From the NCBI RefSeq assembly GCF_026262505.1, contig NC_067203.1, positions 15,822,392 to 15,886,391 of the forward strand: DNA of 64,000 nucleotides. Reading direction: 5' to 3'. Source of the stretch: Trichomonas vaginalis G3 (taxonomy: Eukaryota > Parabasalia > Trichomonadida > Trichomonadidae). This document shows, one piece after another, positions 1 to 11,576 of this stretch. Position numbers and translations under genes: made by a program. The first letter of the stretch is position 1. The number at the start of each line of letters is the position of its first letter. Below the pieces are notes generated by a model. It saw nothing but the letters and a program-made list of their open reading frames with translations. It was not told the DNA's origin and searched no databases.

Positions 1-1206
1 ATAAAAACGGATTGCCAAACATAAGGAGTTGGTGTTTATTAGATGTAGCTTGATATTTCCTGCGTAAAGAATTTTTTTTTATTTGTGATAAATAATTTTA
101 TCAGTTATGTCATGGTATCACTGCGTAATTAGAGCTTTAAGCAGGAATTCAAATTCTCTTTCAAAAATAATACATTCAACTGGCCAAATATGATTCAATC
201 AAGTTTTACAGTGAATCGTTAAAATAGCTTTACTATTTTGACATCTGTGTATAATTTGGTAGATTGTTTCATGTTCAAAATTCAAAGATTCTAAATATTA
301 AAAACAAAATCAAATATCATTCGCTCAAATGTATTGTCGATTAGAAAAAAACAAGATAACGAATCTTTGTATTGATAAAGCAATATAACTCAATGCACTT
401 ATATCCTTCAGAATTAACAATTAAATACCACTGTTCAATGCAGACATATATAAGTGATACTTTCAATTTTACCTTAAACTTATTAGTTTCGTAGTAGTTT
501 TATTTTGTAAGTGCAGCCTCGATGATGAAAAATTTACTTTAGACAGAAATCAAGCAAGTCAGTAATTGCCTACTTATTATTCTATGTTATAGTGATCCAT
601 GATTTGTTATATATGTCACTACATATGCTAAGAATAAAAAGGAAAGATTAAAATTAAGAACTTCTTTTTAAAGAATGCTTGTAATTCTTATGATTGCTTT
701 TTCGTATGTCCCATCTATGTTTTGCTAAGTATATTTAGTGCGAACTTGATATTCATTCCAAAAAATTGATATAATTTGAACTTTCTGATACATTTTGAAC
801 TTGCTGGATGAAGTATTGAAGAATATTCTCACTTTCGTATTCCAAATTTTTTTCGGAATTGAAGAATCCTTTCTTAATTTTGTAAAAATTTATTTTAATA
901 ATCACAATTTTAATTTTTTTTGGGCAAATTTTTTTCAATTGGATATAATGAAATTTCTTTGTTAAACTAGAATTTATTGAGTTTTAATATCGAATAATGT
1001 GATTTATTTTACATTTTATGTATAATTCAATTAAAAAGAAGATGATAATTATAATATTAAATTGTCTGTTTATTTTTTTTGAATTTAGGTATTTTCGAGA
1101 ATTTCAAAATATCAAAGGTACTAAAAGATACAGAACTTGCAAATATAATAGTTATATCTCTCAATTACATAATAAACACATACAATTTATTCAATACAAA
1201 TATCTC
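1..1206. other. gene-poor AT-rich stretch at left edge
   Basis: No convincing gene is seen. Open frames are short (about 60-100 codons), AT-biased and without recognisable motifs, and the largest of them overlaps the 3' end of the next gene in antisense. No tRNA, rRNA or tandem repeat was recognised by eye. Confidence 0.5.
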
Positions 1207-2157
1207 TTACGGACTAGTTGGGAGAACATCTATTTCTTCATCATTAAATTTATCATCAGTTTGGTTTTCATCAACTTTATTGAGTTGCGCTTTAAGATTT
1301 TCCAATTCTGCATTTTGAGCTTGGAATAACACTTTGTATTTTGTAAGTTCCGTTAAAGATTTGACAAGCTCATTATTTAAGAAAGAAATCTCACTTGTTA
1401 ATTGAGCTTTCAAAGATGGATCAAGGTTATCCGAATTTTTTGCGTTCTTGCTGGATTTCGTTTGGTTGGGACTTTGAATCTCTTGATGTGTTGAAAAACT
1501 TTTAGATTGTTCGATCTCGTTTGATGTATTAGCAAGAATCTTCTTTATTCCTTCATTTTCATCAGATGAATTACCAATTAACACTCTTAAACGCGCAATT
1601 TCATAATCCTTAGATTCAACTAATTTACTAAGTTTTTGTTCTCTTTCTTTCACGGCAACTATTTCTGCTTGTAAATTTAATAAATTTTCTATATTAGTTT
1701 TGTGAATCTGCTCATATGACTGCATTTGCATCGCATCGATTTGGTGCTGCCTTTTTAATTGTTCATTTTCTTGCGTAACTTTTTTATTTGTTTTTGATTT
1801 CTTTTTTGCGTCTTTTGCAGTATCTTCATACGATTCTACTATTCTTTTGAGGAAGTATCTAATGTATTCATTGAAAAATGGTGCTTTCAGCAAATCAGAT
1901 AATAATAATGAAATTTTGGCAGCTTTATCAGCATTCCAACCAAAATTGATTTTCCAGTGCTGTAAAGTTTCAAATAATTCAAGAGGTGTTAGTTTTCCTT
2001 TTGATTGCTCAAGTAATAAACATGCCTGATCAATTGTTACGCGCATATGATCCAGAATTCTGCATATATCATCTTTCTTGAACATATTGTAGAATGTTTT
2101 ATTCGCTAAATACTTATCAATATTATTAGCATGCTCTTGATAACTCCCGATAGACAT
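1207..2157 (-). CDS. ankyrin-protein N-terminal module plus coiled coil, without ankyrin repeats
   Basis: The 316-residue protein begins with an all-helical module (about residues 1-105) that aligns by eye with the start of the ankyrin gene at 41943. Both show the pattern Y..H...I..Y......F...F...DI..I..H, then a Gln before LL and an ELF/RLF turn. In trichomonads such a module normally precedes ankyrin repeats. Here it is followed instead by a charged coiled coil (about 110-200), a Ser/Asn-rich linker and a second coiled coil with an acidic end (about 240-316). No ankyrin repeat is present. Function is unknown; an oligomerising or scaffold role is inference. The ATG at 2157 is the first in frame. 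No clear Inr lies just upstream. The stop is TAA. Confidence 0.7.
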   Translation of the reverse strand: MSIGSYQEHANNIDKYLANKTFYNMFKKDDICRILDHMRVTIDQACLLLEQSKGKLTPLELFETLQHWKINFGWNADKAAKISLLLSDLLKAPFFNEYIRYFLKRIVESYEDTAKDAKKKSKTNKKVTQENEQLKRQHQIDAMQMQSYEQIHKTNIENLLNLQAEIVAVKEREQKLSKLVESKDYEIARLRVLIGNSSDENEGIKKILANTSNEIEQSKSFSTHQEIQSPNQTKSSKNAKNSDNLDPSLKAQLTSEISFLNNELVKSLTELTKYKVLFQAQNAELENLKAQLNKVDENQTDDKFNDEEIDVLPTSP

Positions 2158-3800
2158 CCAATTTTTTATATTTTTATGCGAAAGCTCTCAATTTCAATAA
2201 TTCATAAAAACAATCATGCTTAGCCATCTCCTAAAACTATCTCAATTTGGTCATATAAATGTTGATTTTTTTTTTAAATTGAAGATTTTTGCAACCTTGA
2301 AGATGTGCGGATTTCAACAATAAGTATAAAAAAGGTTATTGTTAATGAAAATACATATTTAATGATAAACACGCTTACAAACATTAAAACATTTGTGTAA
2401 AAAGACACAATACAAAAGCAAATTAAATAGATCTATGCTCGATGATATTATCCCATGCACCAACAAACAAATCCGTAGACTTCGATTCAAGTACAATAGA
2501 GTCATCATATACTGATGCGTTTAATTGGGAAATTGGAAGTAGCATGTTGGGCTTAGGCTGAGCTTGTAAAGTATTCAAAAATCAATGTAAACATTTCAAT
2601 TTTTGCTCCCACCTCCCATTGATGAAAGTGCATAAGAAAGCTCCTTAATCATACCGATAGAAACAGCATTAGGGGCGCCAAATGGCGCTCGGTGATGTTT
2701 CCCATAAAAGCTTAATTTCAGGTATCCATAATCATAACCTGTCAGACGCAATAATTCATTAGCACACAATCATCGTTTCTCAACCAAGAAACGAAACGCA
2801 CGATTGATTATGCTGGCCATTAAATTTTCATATCAAATAATTTACTACTTCAAGAAAAATTAAAGACTATCATCAACCAAAGCTTAAAATTCTCAGTGTT
2901 TACAACTCTCATACTTCGAATATGCATATTTCCAAAATAGCATGAAAATTTTTTTCATTTGAGCTCATTTTCTTTTGTTCTATTAACTAATACATGCAGT
3001 ACAAGCTTGTTATACGTATACTTAATAAGTAAGGTCTTAAGGGAAATAATAAAAAACAATTTTGCTATTAATTATATTAAACAATATTTATTTGTAATTT
3101 CGTGATAATTATATTTCTTATTACAGAGTAAAGGTATTTGATATAATGTTTGCCTTACAAAAATGTTTCCTTTGTCTTGCCACCATAGGTATTCTATTTT
3201 GTCACTTTTTGCGCCCGCCGTGCCATGTATAGTTATTAATGAAACAGAGATTAAGATTTATCTTAAGATTTTTTTTTCTGAAGATAATCAAAACAGAAAC
3301 TGAAAAAGCTTTTGCAAAATTAGATATAAAGGGCTAATATTACACGATATGGATATATTTATTTAAAACAATATTATCTTTGGCATTAAATCAGAAAAAA
3401 CAGAATTGTTGTTCTTTATCAAAGATTTCGAATGTAAACGAAATTTTACAGACTCAATATTTAGAATACACAGATATACATTTACGTATTTCATATACAA
3501 ACATTTGAATTTGTTCAGATCTTTGTGTAATTTATACATTATGATTAAATTACCCATACACTATTACTTAAAATATGAAGTTTTAGCAGATACTACTATA
3601 ACTTCAGGAAAATATCTGAAAATTCATTTTATCAAAATCAAAAGCTTATGACAGAGATATCAGTGTTATGGGTTATCATCATATCGAATGATAATAAGAA
3701 TTTGGACAAACATCTATTACTTGAAATTTTTTTTGCCATCAATAATTTGAAAAATGAAGAGTAAAAAGAATAAAATTTGAAAAAAATAAGACTGTTTAGC
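2158..3800. other. intergenic region with a coding remnant and an orphan Inr-like site
   Basis: Apart from the remnant at 2430-2820, the only notable feature is a TCACTTTTT initiator-like sequence at about 3201 on the plus strand. It is followed by an unusually GC-rich run and an ATG that opens only a four-codon frame. Overlapping short open frames at 3363-3889 are AT-rich and carry no motif. Confidence 0.4.
2430..2820 (-). pseudogene. decayed protein-coding remnant of unrecognised family
   Basis: Read on the minus strand from about 2820, this stretch is richer in G+C than its surroundings and reads like real protein (for example around the segment with LTGYDYGYLKLSFYGK), followed by a second coding-like stretch ending near 2430. 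The frame is interrupted in several places, so it is a fossil rather than a gene. The family was not recognised: it could be a host repeat-family gene or a piece of a mobile element. Confidence 0.4.
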
Positions 3801-4430
3801 TTAAACGCTTGTAAAGCGATTAATATAATTTTCGTACTTGTTGCACATATTTTCAATGAATGAGTATTTTGTCTTGGCTTCTGGGCCACGACCGCGCTTT
3901 CTCATTCTTTCCATGCAAAGATCTGGTGTAGACTTAAGATAAATAACAACACCAGATGTGTTAGCAAGATGCTGGACGTCAGCTGGTGTAACATTCTTGG
4001 TACCGAAGATTGTACCAAGGATTTCGTTTAAGACAGCATTCGGGCTCTGTCCGTAGTTGTTGATTGTGATGACTTTCATGTCACCAGCAAATCCTGTGAT
4101 TCCATACTTGTTTTGGACAGCACGTGCCTTGCTGAGAACTGTTTCATCGCCATCACAAAAGATCATGGAGCATTCTTCGGGGAGACGTTCAATAACGAAA
4201 ACATCTGTCTTTGACTCAGCAAGTTGTTCGTCAAACTTGGCTAAAACATAGTCCTGGAAGTTGATCATTGAGATTTCACCACCGATGAGTTTGCCAAGCA
4301 TCTCTTCGCCTCCTGGAAGATCGATATATTCATGAATGTAGTCAATTGAGAGTAATTGGGATAGCATTCTGCATTGTGTTGATTTTCCAGAACCTGTTGG
4401 ACCAGTAACGACGATGGGGCACTTCTTCAT
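3801..4430 (-). CDS. deoxynucleoside kinase family protein
   Basis: This 209-residue P-loop kinase probably phosphorylates deoxynucleosides using ATP. The Walker A motif GPTGSGKST lies at residues 10-18. Glu81-Arg82 fits the ER motif of the dCK/dGK/thymidine kinase-like family, and an Arg-rich LID segment (RMRKRGRG) sits near residue 175-185, followed by a helical end typical of the family. Thymidylate kinase is the main alternative. Trichomonads are known to lack de novo purine and pyrimidine synthesis and thymidylate synthase, so a salvage kinase fits. The start is placed at 4430 rather than the in-frame ATG 13 codons upstream, because an Inr TCATA (A at 4446) lies between the two, so a message starting there would not contain the upstream ATG. 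Confidence 0.75.
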   Translation of the reverse strand: MKKCPIVVTGPTGSGKSTQCRMLSQLLSIDYIHEYIDLPGGEEMLGKLIGGEISMINFQDYVLAKFDEQLAESKTDVFVIERLPEECSMIFCDGDETVLSKARAVQNKYGITGFAGDMKVITINNYGQSPNAVLNEILGTIFGTKNVTPADVQHLANTSGVVIYLKSTPDLCMERMRKRGRGPEAKTKYSFIENMCNKYENYINRFTSV

Positions 4431-4443
4431 CGTGAAGAGATGA

Positions 4444-4448
4444 TATGA
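4444..4448 (-). promoter_or_regulatory. Inr of the dNK gene
   Basis: TCATA on the minus strand, with the presumed +1 A 16 bases before the chosen ATG at 4430. It matches the trichomonad initiator TCA-Y-(T/A) and decides the start codon. Confidence 0.55.
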
Positions 4449-4469
4449 AGAGGGAGAAAAAAATTTCAA

Positions 4470-7400
4470 TATGAAATCAAAAATTGTGTGGAAAATGGAT
4501 ATGTTTCTGAGGTCTATTAGAATAATAATATTAGATTTTTAAATCATTTTAAAAAAGACTTGTAAATTGTTAATTATTGAAATTTGTGGCTGAATCCGTC
4601 ATTCAATTTTTCAATGCATTGCATACAATTAATCCAACAATAATTTTAACATTTAATATATTATTCAGTGTCATGCCTATAGCTATTTTATAATTCAATA
4701 AATTCAATAAAAGATTGGCCATTTTAATGCGAAGCTTCTTTCAATTTTCTGAATGACTTTGAGATCTGTATGAATTCCAACAATAGTTCCATTACATTCC
4801 TTAGATGATACAGACAATTTTTATTCATGCCATTTTCAAATCAACAATTATCTGTAATAATTTTATTAATGGCTTCAAATAAACAGGTTAATAATAATAT
4901 ACAGGATATATAAGAAATATCTTTCACAAATGGCTAATTTGTCAGGGGCCGTCAAAATGTTTATTGTATATTTTCAAAAACTTTATCAAATATTCGCATT
5001 ATTTTACATTTTCAAATGCAATGATATGAAAACATTACATAAATGAAAATTTCTAAATTTTTGACAAAAACCGCTGCTAAAGTTTTATCCTTTATATACA
5101 ATTTTGCCATGATATCAAACGGTTAAATTGATATTAACTATGTTACACATCATCAGGATTTTAGCTTTATGCTATTATTTTATGTTCGTACGAGTATTTA
5201 TCGTTACATTTCTCTTATTTCTCCAAAAATCCATCATTAGCTACCGAATAGTAATTTTATCAACCATCAGGATACCAAACCGGTATACTACATACGAAAT
5301 TCATTTCATGTTATTTTCTTGAAATTATCGGTTCAACACTTTTCATAACTTTTTACAGTATTCAATTTTTATGTTTCATCATTTAAGATTAATTACATAT
5401 TTGATCGAATTTTTTGATTTTTATGAAAAATTTATCATTGAATTAAAATTTTATAAAAATCTGTATCATCTATTATTAATTTCAACATTTATGAGGATAA
5501 ACAATGCTAATGGTAATATTCGTGTTGGCATATTATTCATAATTTTTCCCTTATTTTTTAATTTTACTTTGTAAATCCAAAATAGTTAGTGACAATAGCT
5601 TTACAATCGTATGTAAATATAATAGTCTCATATTAAATCATATTTAGCTAATTAAATTTCATTTTTTTCTAAATGAATGAATCAGTGCATTTTAACTTCT
5701 TATTCTACATGACTTACTCTAGATGCATTAAATCTTGTATCCATTTTTTTTGCTGCCAATTCAAGTGCAGTTTTTTCTAAACATTTCGATTCGATTATTT
5801 ATCCAAAATATATTTTTTTTCTCGTTTTCATTTACAATATATTCATGATTTGTTATCTCCTTCAATATTTATCAGATATCAAATCCATAGTATAACTTGA
5901 TATGTCAGAAAGTAATTCCCATGAGCAATAGGAATCGTGATAATTCACATAAAATGCTGATCTTATATATAAGATTTTCACTGACATCACAAATGAAAAC
6001 ATCAAAATCCAATATCAGATTAACCTGCTCTATATAACTAAATGAATATCTTTAATGTTCAATGAGCTATTTAATCTCCTTTCCGCCATGAAAGGTTTCC
6101 AATCTACCAAAGTCATTATATTCACTAGAATTTCAACCGTATAACAGTTAAAAAGTAAAAAGTTCATATATATTTGATTTTTTCAAAAACTAACATTAAC
6201 ATAAAAAATCACTCCTTAATTCTTTGTTTATATCTAAGTCACATGATAAATGATCTGTTTCATTCTTAAATTTTACAAATATCCGGATATGATTATGCAA
6301 AAAGGAGAGGAGTTTATCCTTCTTTATTTTATTCATAGTTTTCTAATTTTTACATATTTTTAATATCTTTTGGAGATACAGTCAGAGGTACTGTACAGGA
6401 TCAAGTTGATCTGGCTTGAAAAATTTATTCTCTGGGTATTTTGCCAAACAGAGTTTCAAGGATACAAATAATTCCTGTTATAGAAAAAGAATTTTGAGTA
6501 GCACAACATTAGCATTTTTAGCTCCATAATTGTTATTTTTTAATTTAAATAATATAATAAGTGAGCAAAAATATTTGTATTTGATTGCAAAATTACTTAT
6601 ATAAAATTTCATCAATAATATGATCTTTTCTGATTTTTTTTTAAAAAAATTTAACCTTTTTTTTGATTTTTCTTTGAAGCTGAAATACCTAATGCTAAAT
6701 AGTTTAATATTAATTGGAATGAAAAGAATAACGATAAAAATTTAATAAATTTATCGAATTTTCAAACAAATCATTCACGAAGTGGCAAATACAACCCATC
6801 CAGCAAGCATGTTAAACTAACTACTTTTCATTATTAAAGCATGACATTAGGAACTGATACGAATAAAAACCTTATCCAACAAAGGATTTTGGTTTTGAAT
6901 AGAAATAATATCAAGTAAGCATATAATTGTTAATTAAGAAATATTACAGATCATATCAATAACATGATAAATTGAATGGGAGAAATTCAATATATCATAC
7001 TCAATTCGAAATTTATTGATAAAATATATAAGAATTATGATAGTAAAATATAATTCTTCATGAATCCGCAAAGTTATTAAATTGATTTATGGTCAAAGCT
7101 AATTATCTATTATTTACTTGAAAATAACTAATTTAATTATTTTTATGTAATACTTCAGGTAAAAATTTCAATTACAATTTTTTTGAAGCTCATTTATTTT
7201 CCAGTAATTGATTGCTTTTAACTTATATACCATAAATTTCAAAATTCGAATTAAAAAATTGAATTTGATAATATCTCTGTGAAATAAAATTTCATCTACT
7301 AATATATCTGTTATTAATTTGATCATATTTATTACTTTTTTAAACAACGGTTATTTTTACCCTCAAATCGAAATGTTTTAATTTCTAAGCTATACTGAAA

Positions 7401-7484
7401 ATGAAATAATATTCATTTTGATATATTTGTCAAAACAGCATTCTGTCAACACAATTTTGAATAGAGAGATTTTATAATTTTTCA
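4470..7484. other. 3-kb AT-rich gene-poor stretch
   Basis: No gene was recognised. Small open frames (64-67 codons at 5128 and 5371) are AT-rich, hydrophobic by composition and have no motif. A TAACGATA sequence at 6729-6736 matches the Myb recognition element reported for T. vaginalis, but it is about 750 bases from the next gene, so its meaning is doubtful. Confidence 0.45.
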
Positions 7485-8186
7485 ATGCTAAGCAGGTTCG
7501 TATCCCTCTTTAGTGCTAACTTGGCTCATATCAAAGCAAATTCATTTAAGCAAGATCTTAAGGCTAAATACAAAGATCACAAAGTTGTATCTTATGCCGC
7601 AACGAGAATTTTGATGTACAATACTGTTGATTGTGAAGACAACAAACTTTATTTGATCTATGGCGGTGTGCCGTATAACTGGAAGTGTGGCCAAAACAAG
7701 AATCCACCATTGGATGATATCAACGCTGAACACACTGTTCCACAATCATTTTTCAATAAACTACAGCCAATGGTTTCCGATCTCCACCACCTTATCTCAG
7801 CCCCACACACTCTTAACGAAGCTCGTTCCAATTACAAGTTTGCAGAATTTGATTATTCCAAGTGCCAGAAATTCTGCCATGGATTGACATGCCAGACCAG
7901 CCATCCATCAAACCCCGATGATTATTCTTGCTTGTCCAATGACAACCAGTGGATGCCAAGAAAGGCAGATCGTGGTCAGGTAGCAAGAATGGTTCTTTAC
8001 TTCTTCACTATGTATGATGATTACGATATTTCCAGAGTTGGAGACCTTAAGACATTCCTTAAATGGAATTCTCAATATGCTCCATCTGACCGCGAAATCA
8101 CTCGTAACAATGTTCTTAACCGTACTCAAGGCAACCGTAACCCCTACATTGATCACCCAGAATGGGCTAATCAGGCTTTTGCCTAA
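7485..8186 (+). CDS. endonuclease I family nuclease (EndA/Bsn/NucM type)
   Basis: This 233-residue protein belongs to the bacterial endonuclease I family of secreted His-Me-finger nucleases, which cut DNA and/or RNA using a divalent metal. Visible signatures: NAEHTVPQS with Glu82-His83, the DLHHL segment (99-103) followed by N-E-A-R-S-N-Y, the helix G-Q-V-A-R-M-V-L-Y-F near 165-175, and the C-terminal run QGNRNP-IDHPEW. All are highly characteristic. The first 18 residues are mildly hydrophobic and could be a weak signal peptide. Cysteines near residues 130-150 suggest disulfides, consistent with export. A role in breaking down external nucleic acid for salvage is inference. The family is mostly bacterial, so lateral transfer is likely. 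No strong Inr was found upstream. Confidence 0.85.
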   Translation: MLSRFVSLFSANLAHIKANSFKQDLKAKYKDHKVVSYAATRILMYNTVDCEDNKLYLIYGGVPYNWKCGQNKNPPLDDINAEHTVPQSFFNKLQPMVSDLHHLISAPHTLNEARSNYKFAEFDYSKCQKFCHGLTCQTSHPSNPDDYSCLSNDNQWMPRKADRGQVARMVLYFFTMYDDYDISRVGDLKTFLKWNSQYAPSDREITRNNVLNRTQGNRNPYIDHPEWANQAFA

Positions 8187-9531
8187 GAATCTTTCTAACC
8201 ATAACTAATATTTTGTCTTAATTACATAGAAATTCATAAACAGACTTCTTTCTCTTACGATACAGAATTTTTTCTGTATCACTTTATTTAGTTATTAAAA
8301 TTTACGTAAATTATAAATTCATATTTTTAATTTCTTTTTATTTCAATATAAAATCTTTAAAAACTTGACTTCTCATCTCTCTTTATTAATTAGCCTTTTA
8401 GATTTTATGTTTACAACTTAATTTAGAAATGGCCATGATCGAAATTAGTTAAATATTTCGATTTTAATTTTTGTTTGGAAAACCAACTCTATTATAGAAT
8501 CTAATACTCACATCTATTTTTTTTAATAATGATTCTGCGCTCTCACAATTTATTTTCATGGTTTTGAATCACCATAATATTACAAGAAAATATACCATGA
8601 TATATGACTTTTCTTCATAAAAATAATGAATGAAGAAATAATTTCAAAACGTATACGTTGAAATTCATTCTTATAAAATTTAAGTCCAGTCATATCAAAG
8701 AAAACAAATATCCAAATAATAATAAAAACATATTGAATACCTCTTTCAATTTGTTAACATTATGATTTCACATACGTTATATTGGAAATGCAGACCAAAA
8801 CGAATAAACTCTTATGCTCGGACTGATACAATGCATCTCTTTATTTTTCTAGTTATAGTTGTTCACCTAATTCCGCAAACGTGAGAACCTTCCTTTTCAA
8901 ATTTGAAAGGAATACTTATTTTTAAGTTTAATAGCAGCATATATGTTTTCCTACCTATAAAAACTTTATAAAATTTATTTTATCATTACTGATTGATCAA
9001 AAAATTGAATTGAAATATTCATGAATTTTGCGAAGAAATTGATCGTTGGATATTCAATAATCAAAATCCTCATAAAATACCTCAAATTCTTAAATATTGA
9101 TTTTTAAGACATATACAAGACAATTACAAATAAAATGTAATGCTTTTCTTTCAATTTGAAAACTTGAAAATTCAACTGAATTTTCGCTTCAAACAACTGG
9201 TATAGATATACTTCTTTGTCAAATTGATAAATTCACAAAAATGCAAATTGATAAAACAGCAAAAAACTTTATCTACTTATGTATTATTTTCATTGTTACA
9301 GATAAGAATAGCCCAAAATAATTTTCACTTTCAAATAATATTTCAAATATTTCCTTCAACTTAACTTCACAAAATATTTTCAATCCTTTTTCAAATATTT
9401 CGAATAAGAAGTTAAATGAATTTTTCTTTGATATTTTTATTTAAAAATGTTATTCCTCCATCCGCCTAAAATTGCATAGCACGTTGAACCAATTCAATTT
9501 TTTTTCTATTGGGCATATTTCAGAAACTTAA
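8187..9531. other. intergenic AT-rich stretch
   Basis: Nothing was recognised in this 1.3-kb stretch: no open frame with motifs, no RNA gene and no tandem repeat visible by eye. Confidence 0.45.
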
Positions 9532-10047
9532 ATGTCATCTAAAGTAGACCGCACAGTAATTCCTAAAATCAAATTCACAAGGGATGAAGATGAACGCCTT
9601 ACCAATATCATTGAAAAGATTGGAACACAAGACTGGGAACTCATTGCGCATGAAATGAAGAATCGAACTCCCAGGCAATGCAGAGAACGTTGGATCAATT
9701 ACATATCCCCTGGACTTAGTAATGGACCTTGGACCGCTGATGAAGATAAACTTCTTGATGAACTTTATACTGAATTCGGTTCTAGGTGGCACAAAATTGC
9801 GGAATATTTTCCTAATAGATCTGGAAACTGCATCAGAAACAGATATAAACTCAGACAAAGTCATGCCCAAAAGCAGCCTTCTGTTGAAGCCGTTTCTTCT
9901 GTAAAACCAATTATTGATCAACCGCTTTATTCAGAATTTGATGAAAAGGTTCTTCAAACAATCATATCACCTCCAACTGACACATTTATTGACCTCTTCA
10001 AATTTGACAAAAATACTATTGACGAAATTTTTGCCATGGAATTGTAG
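9532..10047 (+). CDS. R2R3 Myb DNA-binding protein
   Basis: The 171-residue protein carries two adjacent Myb/SANT repeats. Repeat one spans residues 14-59 with F15, W35 and W54 as the core aromatic residues (Phe replaces the first Trp). Repeat two spans 65-107 with W67, W86 and Y105. Recognition-helix features RTPRQCRERW and RSGNCIRNRY are present. The remaining 60 residues are acidic and unstructured and may act in transcription. Small R2R3 Myb proteins form a large family in T. vaginalis, where tvMyb1-3 control the ap65-1 gene. Which target this one binds cannot be told. The stop is TAG. Confidence 0.9.
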   Translation: MSSKVDRTVIPKIKFTRDEDERLTNIIEKIGTQDWELIAHEMKNRTPRQCRERWINYISPGLSNGPWTADEDKLLDELYTEFGSRWHKIAEYFPNRSGNCIRNRYKLRQSHAQKQPSVEAVSSVKPIIDQPLYSEFDEKVLQTIISPPTDTFIDLFKFDKNTIDEIFAMEL

Positions 10048-10228
10048 ACTCCTTATGTTTGATCTCTTGCTTTTGTTTCTTACAATATCATGTTCTATGT
10101 TTGTTGTATTTAAGCTGTAAAATACATAAAAAGAGTGCTGTTTTATTCTTGAAAAAATAATGATCAACAAATTGGTAAAGAAATAAGTATTTTACAGTGC
10201 TTACAAAAATAGATATGCCTTTTTAGCA

Positions 10229-11338
10229 TTAATTGCCTTCATTTTTCTTCTTTTCAATTAATGAAAAGTATTCGATGATTATTGGGTCTATGAAAGACTC
10301 TTTAGCATCCCATCCAGTCAAGAAAGAGACATGTCCACCTTCTTTGGTATGAACAATTGCCATGTTTTGGGATTCGTTGATTTCTTTGACTGGAAACATA
10401 TATGGACGAGTAAATGGATCATCATCAGCAACTATAAATAATGTTGGTGCTTTCATCTTAGGAACTAAACCTTTTAAGTTAGTTAAATCATATAATTCTT
10501 TTCGATTTTTAAGTCCAAGACTTGAAACTGTAAAAACATCATCAAATTCGCCAATAGAATTTGTTTTTTGAGCTTTTGCTCTAAGATCTTCAGGAACAAA
10601 TTGGTTTTTGCTGATCAAATGATGTAATTTAGACATAATGAATGAGAGGAAGTATTTCTTCATGATATATCCATTTAAGCACTTGTTGCAGAGATCCATA
10701 TCGCATGGATTTGAAACAAGAATGACTCCATCTACTCGGCCATCTCTCGCTGAGTATTGTGCTGTTAAACAAGAGCCATACGAGTATCCAATCAAGAATA
10801 TATGTGACGCTTGTGGACGAATATGTTCAATTATCTCTTGAAGATCGGTAATATCGTAATTATTATAAAATTTTGCGCTTCCTGTAAATTTCGCACCAGA
10901 GCAGCCTCTTGCATTCGCAACAACAGCTCTCCAACCATGATTTGCTACTATTGATAAAAGATTTGATACACATGGTTCTCTTGTGCCTCCACAGTAAGTA
11001 TGGCATATCACAACTATCGGCATTTTGTCAGCAATTGTCTTTGGATTGAACCAATCTAAAAATGTACTTCCACCGTCAGAAAATTTGAATGGCTCGCGAA
11101 CACATTCGTCATTTGGACGTGGTCTATCACGCATTCCGTAAAGAGTATGTTGGTAGTTATTAACTAGCCATGGAGTTGGTCGATAATAACGTTGAATAGT
11201 TTTCATTTGTTGCATAATTGGGGATAATTCGCCTTTCATGTTAAAAGAAACTACTGGTTTAATTCTTCTTGTCAATCTATACAAGGCATATAATAACGGG
11301 GTCAATATAATGAAAAGTAAAATAATGATCAAATACAT
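10229..11338 (-). CDS. membrane-anchored alpha/beta hydrolase, ABHD1/3 (YheT/EMB8) type
   Basis: The 369-residue protein starts with one transmembrane helix (about 2-22) followed by a basic stretch, so it is probably a type II membrane protein. The alpha/beta-hydrolase domain follows: HTYCGGTREP near the oxyanion loop, the nucleophile elbow G-Y-S-Y-G-S with Ser186, an acidic cluster D305-D307 before PF, and His336 in GGHVSF. This order and the ABHD-like C-terminal segment fit the ABHD1/2/3 group, whose members act on phospholipids or other esters. The nucleophile motif has Tyr-Gly-Ser where many relatives have Leu-Gly-Gly. Substrate is unknown. An Inr TCATT lies 8 bases before the ATG. Confidence 0.85.
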   Translation of the reverse strand: MYLIIILLFIILTPLLYALYRLTRRIKPVVSFNMKGELSPIMQQMKTIQRYYRPTPWLVNNYQHTLYGMRDRPRPNDECVREPFKFSDGGSTFLDWFNPKTIADKMPIVVICHTYCGGTREPCVSNLLSIVANHGWRAVVANARGCSGAKFTGSAKFYNNYDITDLQEIIEHIRPQASHIFLIGYSYGSCLTAQYSARDGRVDGVILVSNPCDMDLCNKCLNGYIMKKYFLSFIMSKLHHLISKNQFVPEDLRAKAQKTNSIGEFDDVFTVSSLGLKNRKELYDLTNLKGLVPKMKAPTLFIVADDDPFTRPYMFPVKEINESQNMAIVHTKEGGHVSFLTGWDAKESFIDPIIIEYFSLIEKKKNEGN

Positions 11339-11343
11339 TTATC

Positions 11344-11348
11344 AATGA
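11344..11348 (-). promoter_or_regulatory. Inr of the alpha/beta hydrolase gene
   Basis: TCATT on the minus strand with the presumed +1 A at 11346, eight bases before the start codon, giving a very short leader as is normal in trichomonads. Confidence 0.6.
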
Positions 11349-11576
11349 ATTCTATAAAAAAATGAAAATTTTGGGTTTAACTTGGTTCTCAAAGCTAGTT
11401 AAATAACAATACAAAGGACCAGTTTGGAAAATTTTGGTACTCAAGATATTGAATATAAAATATCGGTTTGCCATTAGCAACATTGTAAATTTTTTCCCCG
11501 TAACATAAAAAGTGACAAACATGAATTTGAAAGGGCATTGAAATTCATTTCAGAGACTATTCAAACTCATCTAACT

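Noticed and set aside
5128-5574. Two short plus-strand frames of 64 and 67 codons
   Set aside because: They are AT-driven and hydrophobic by composition, with no Inr close to the ATG and no motif.
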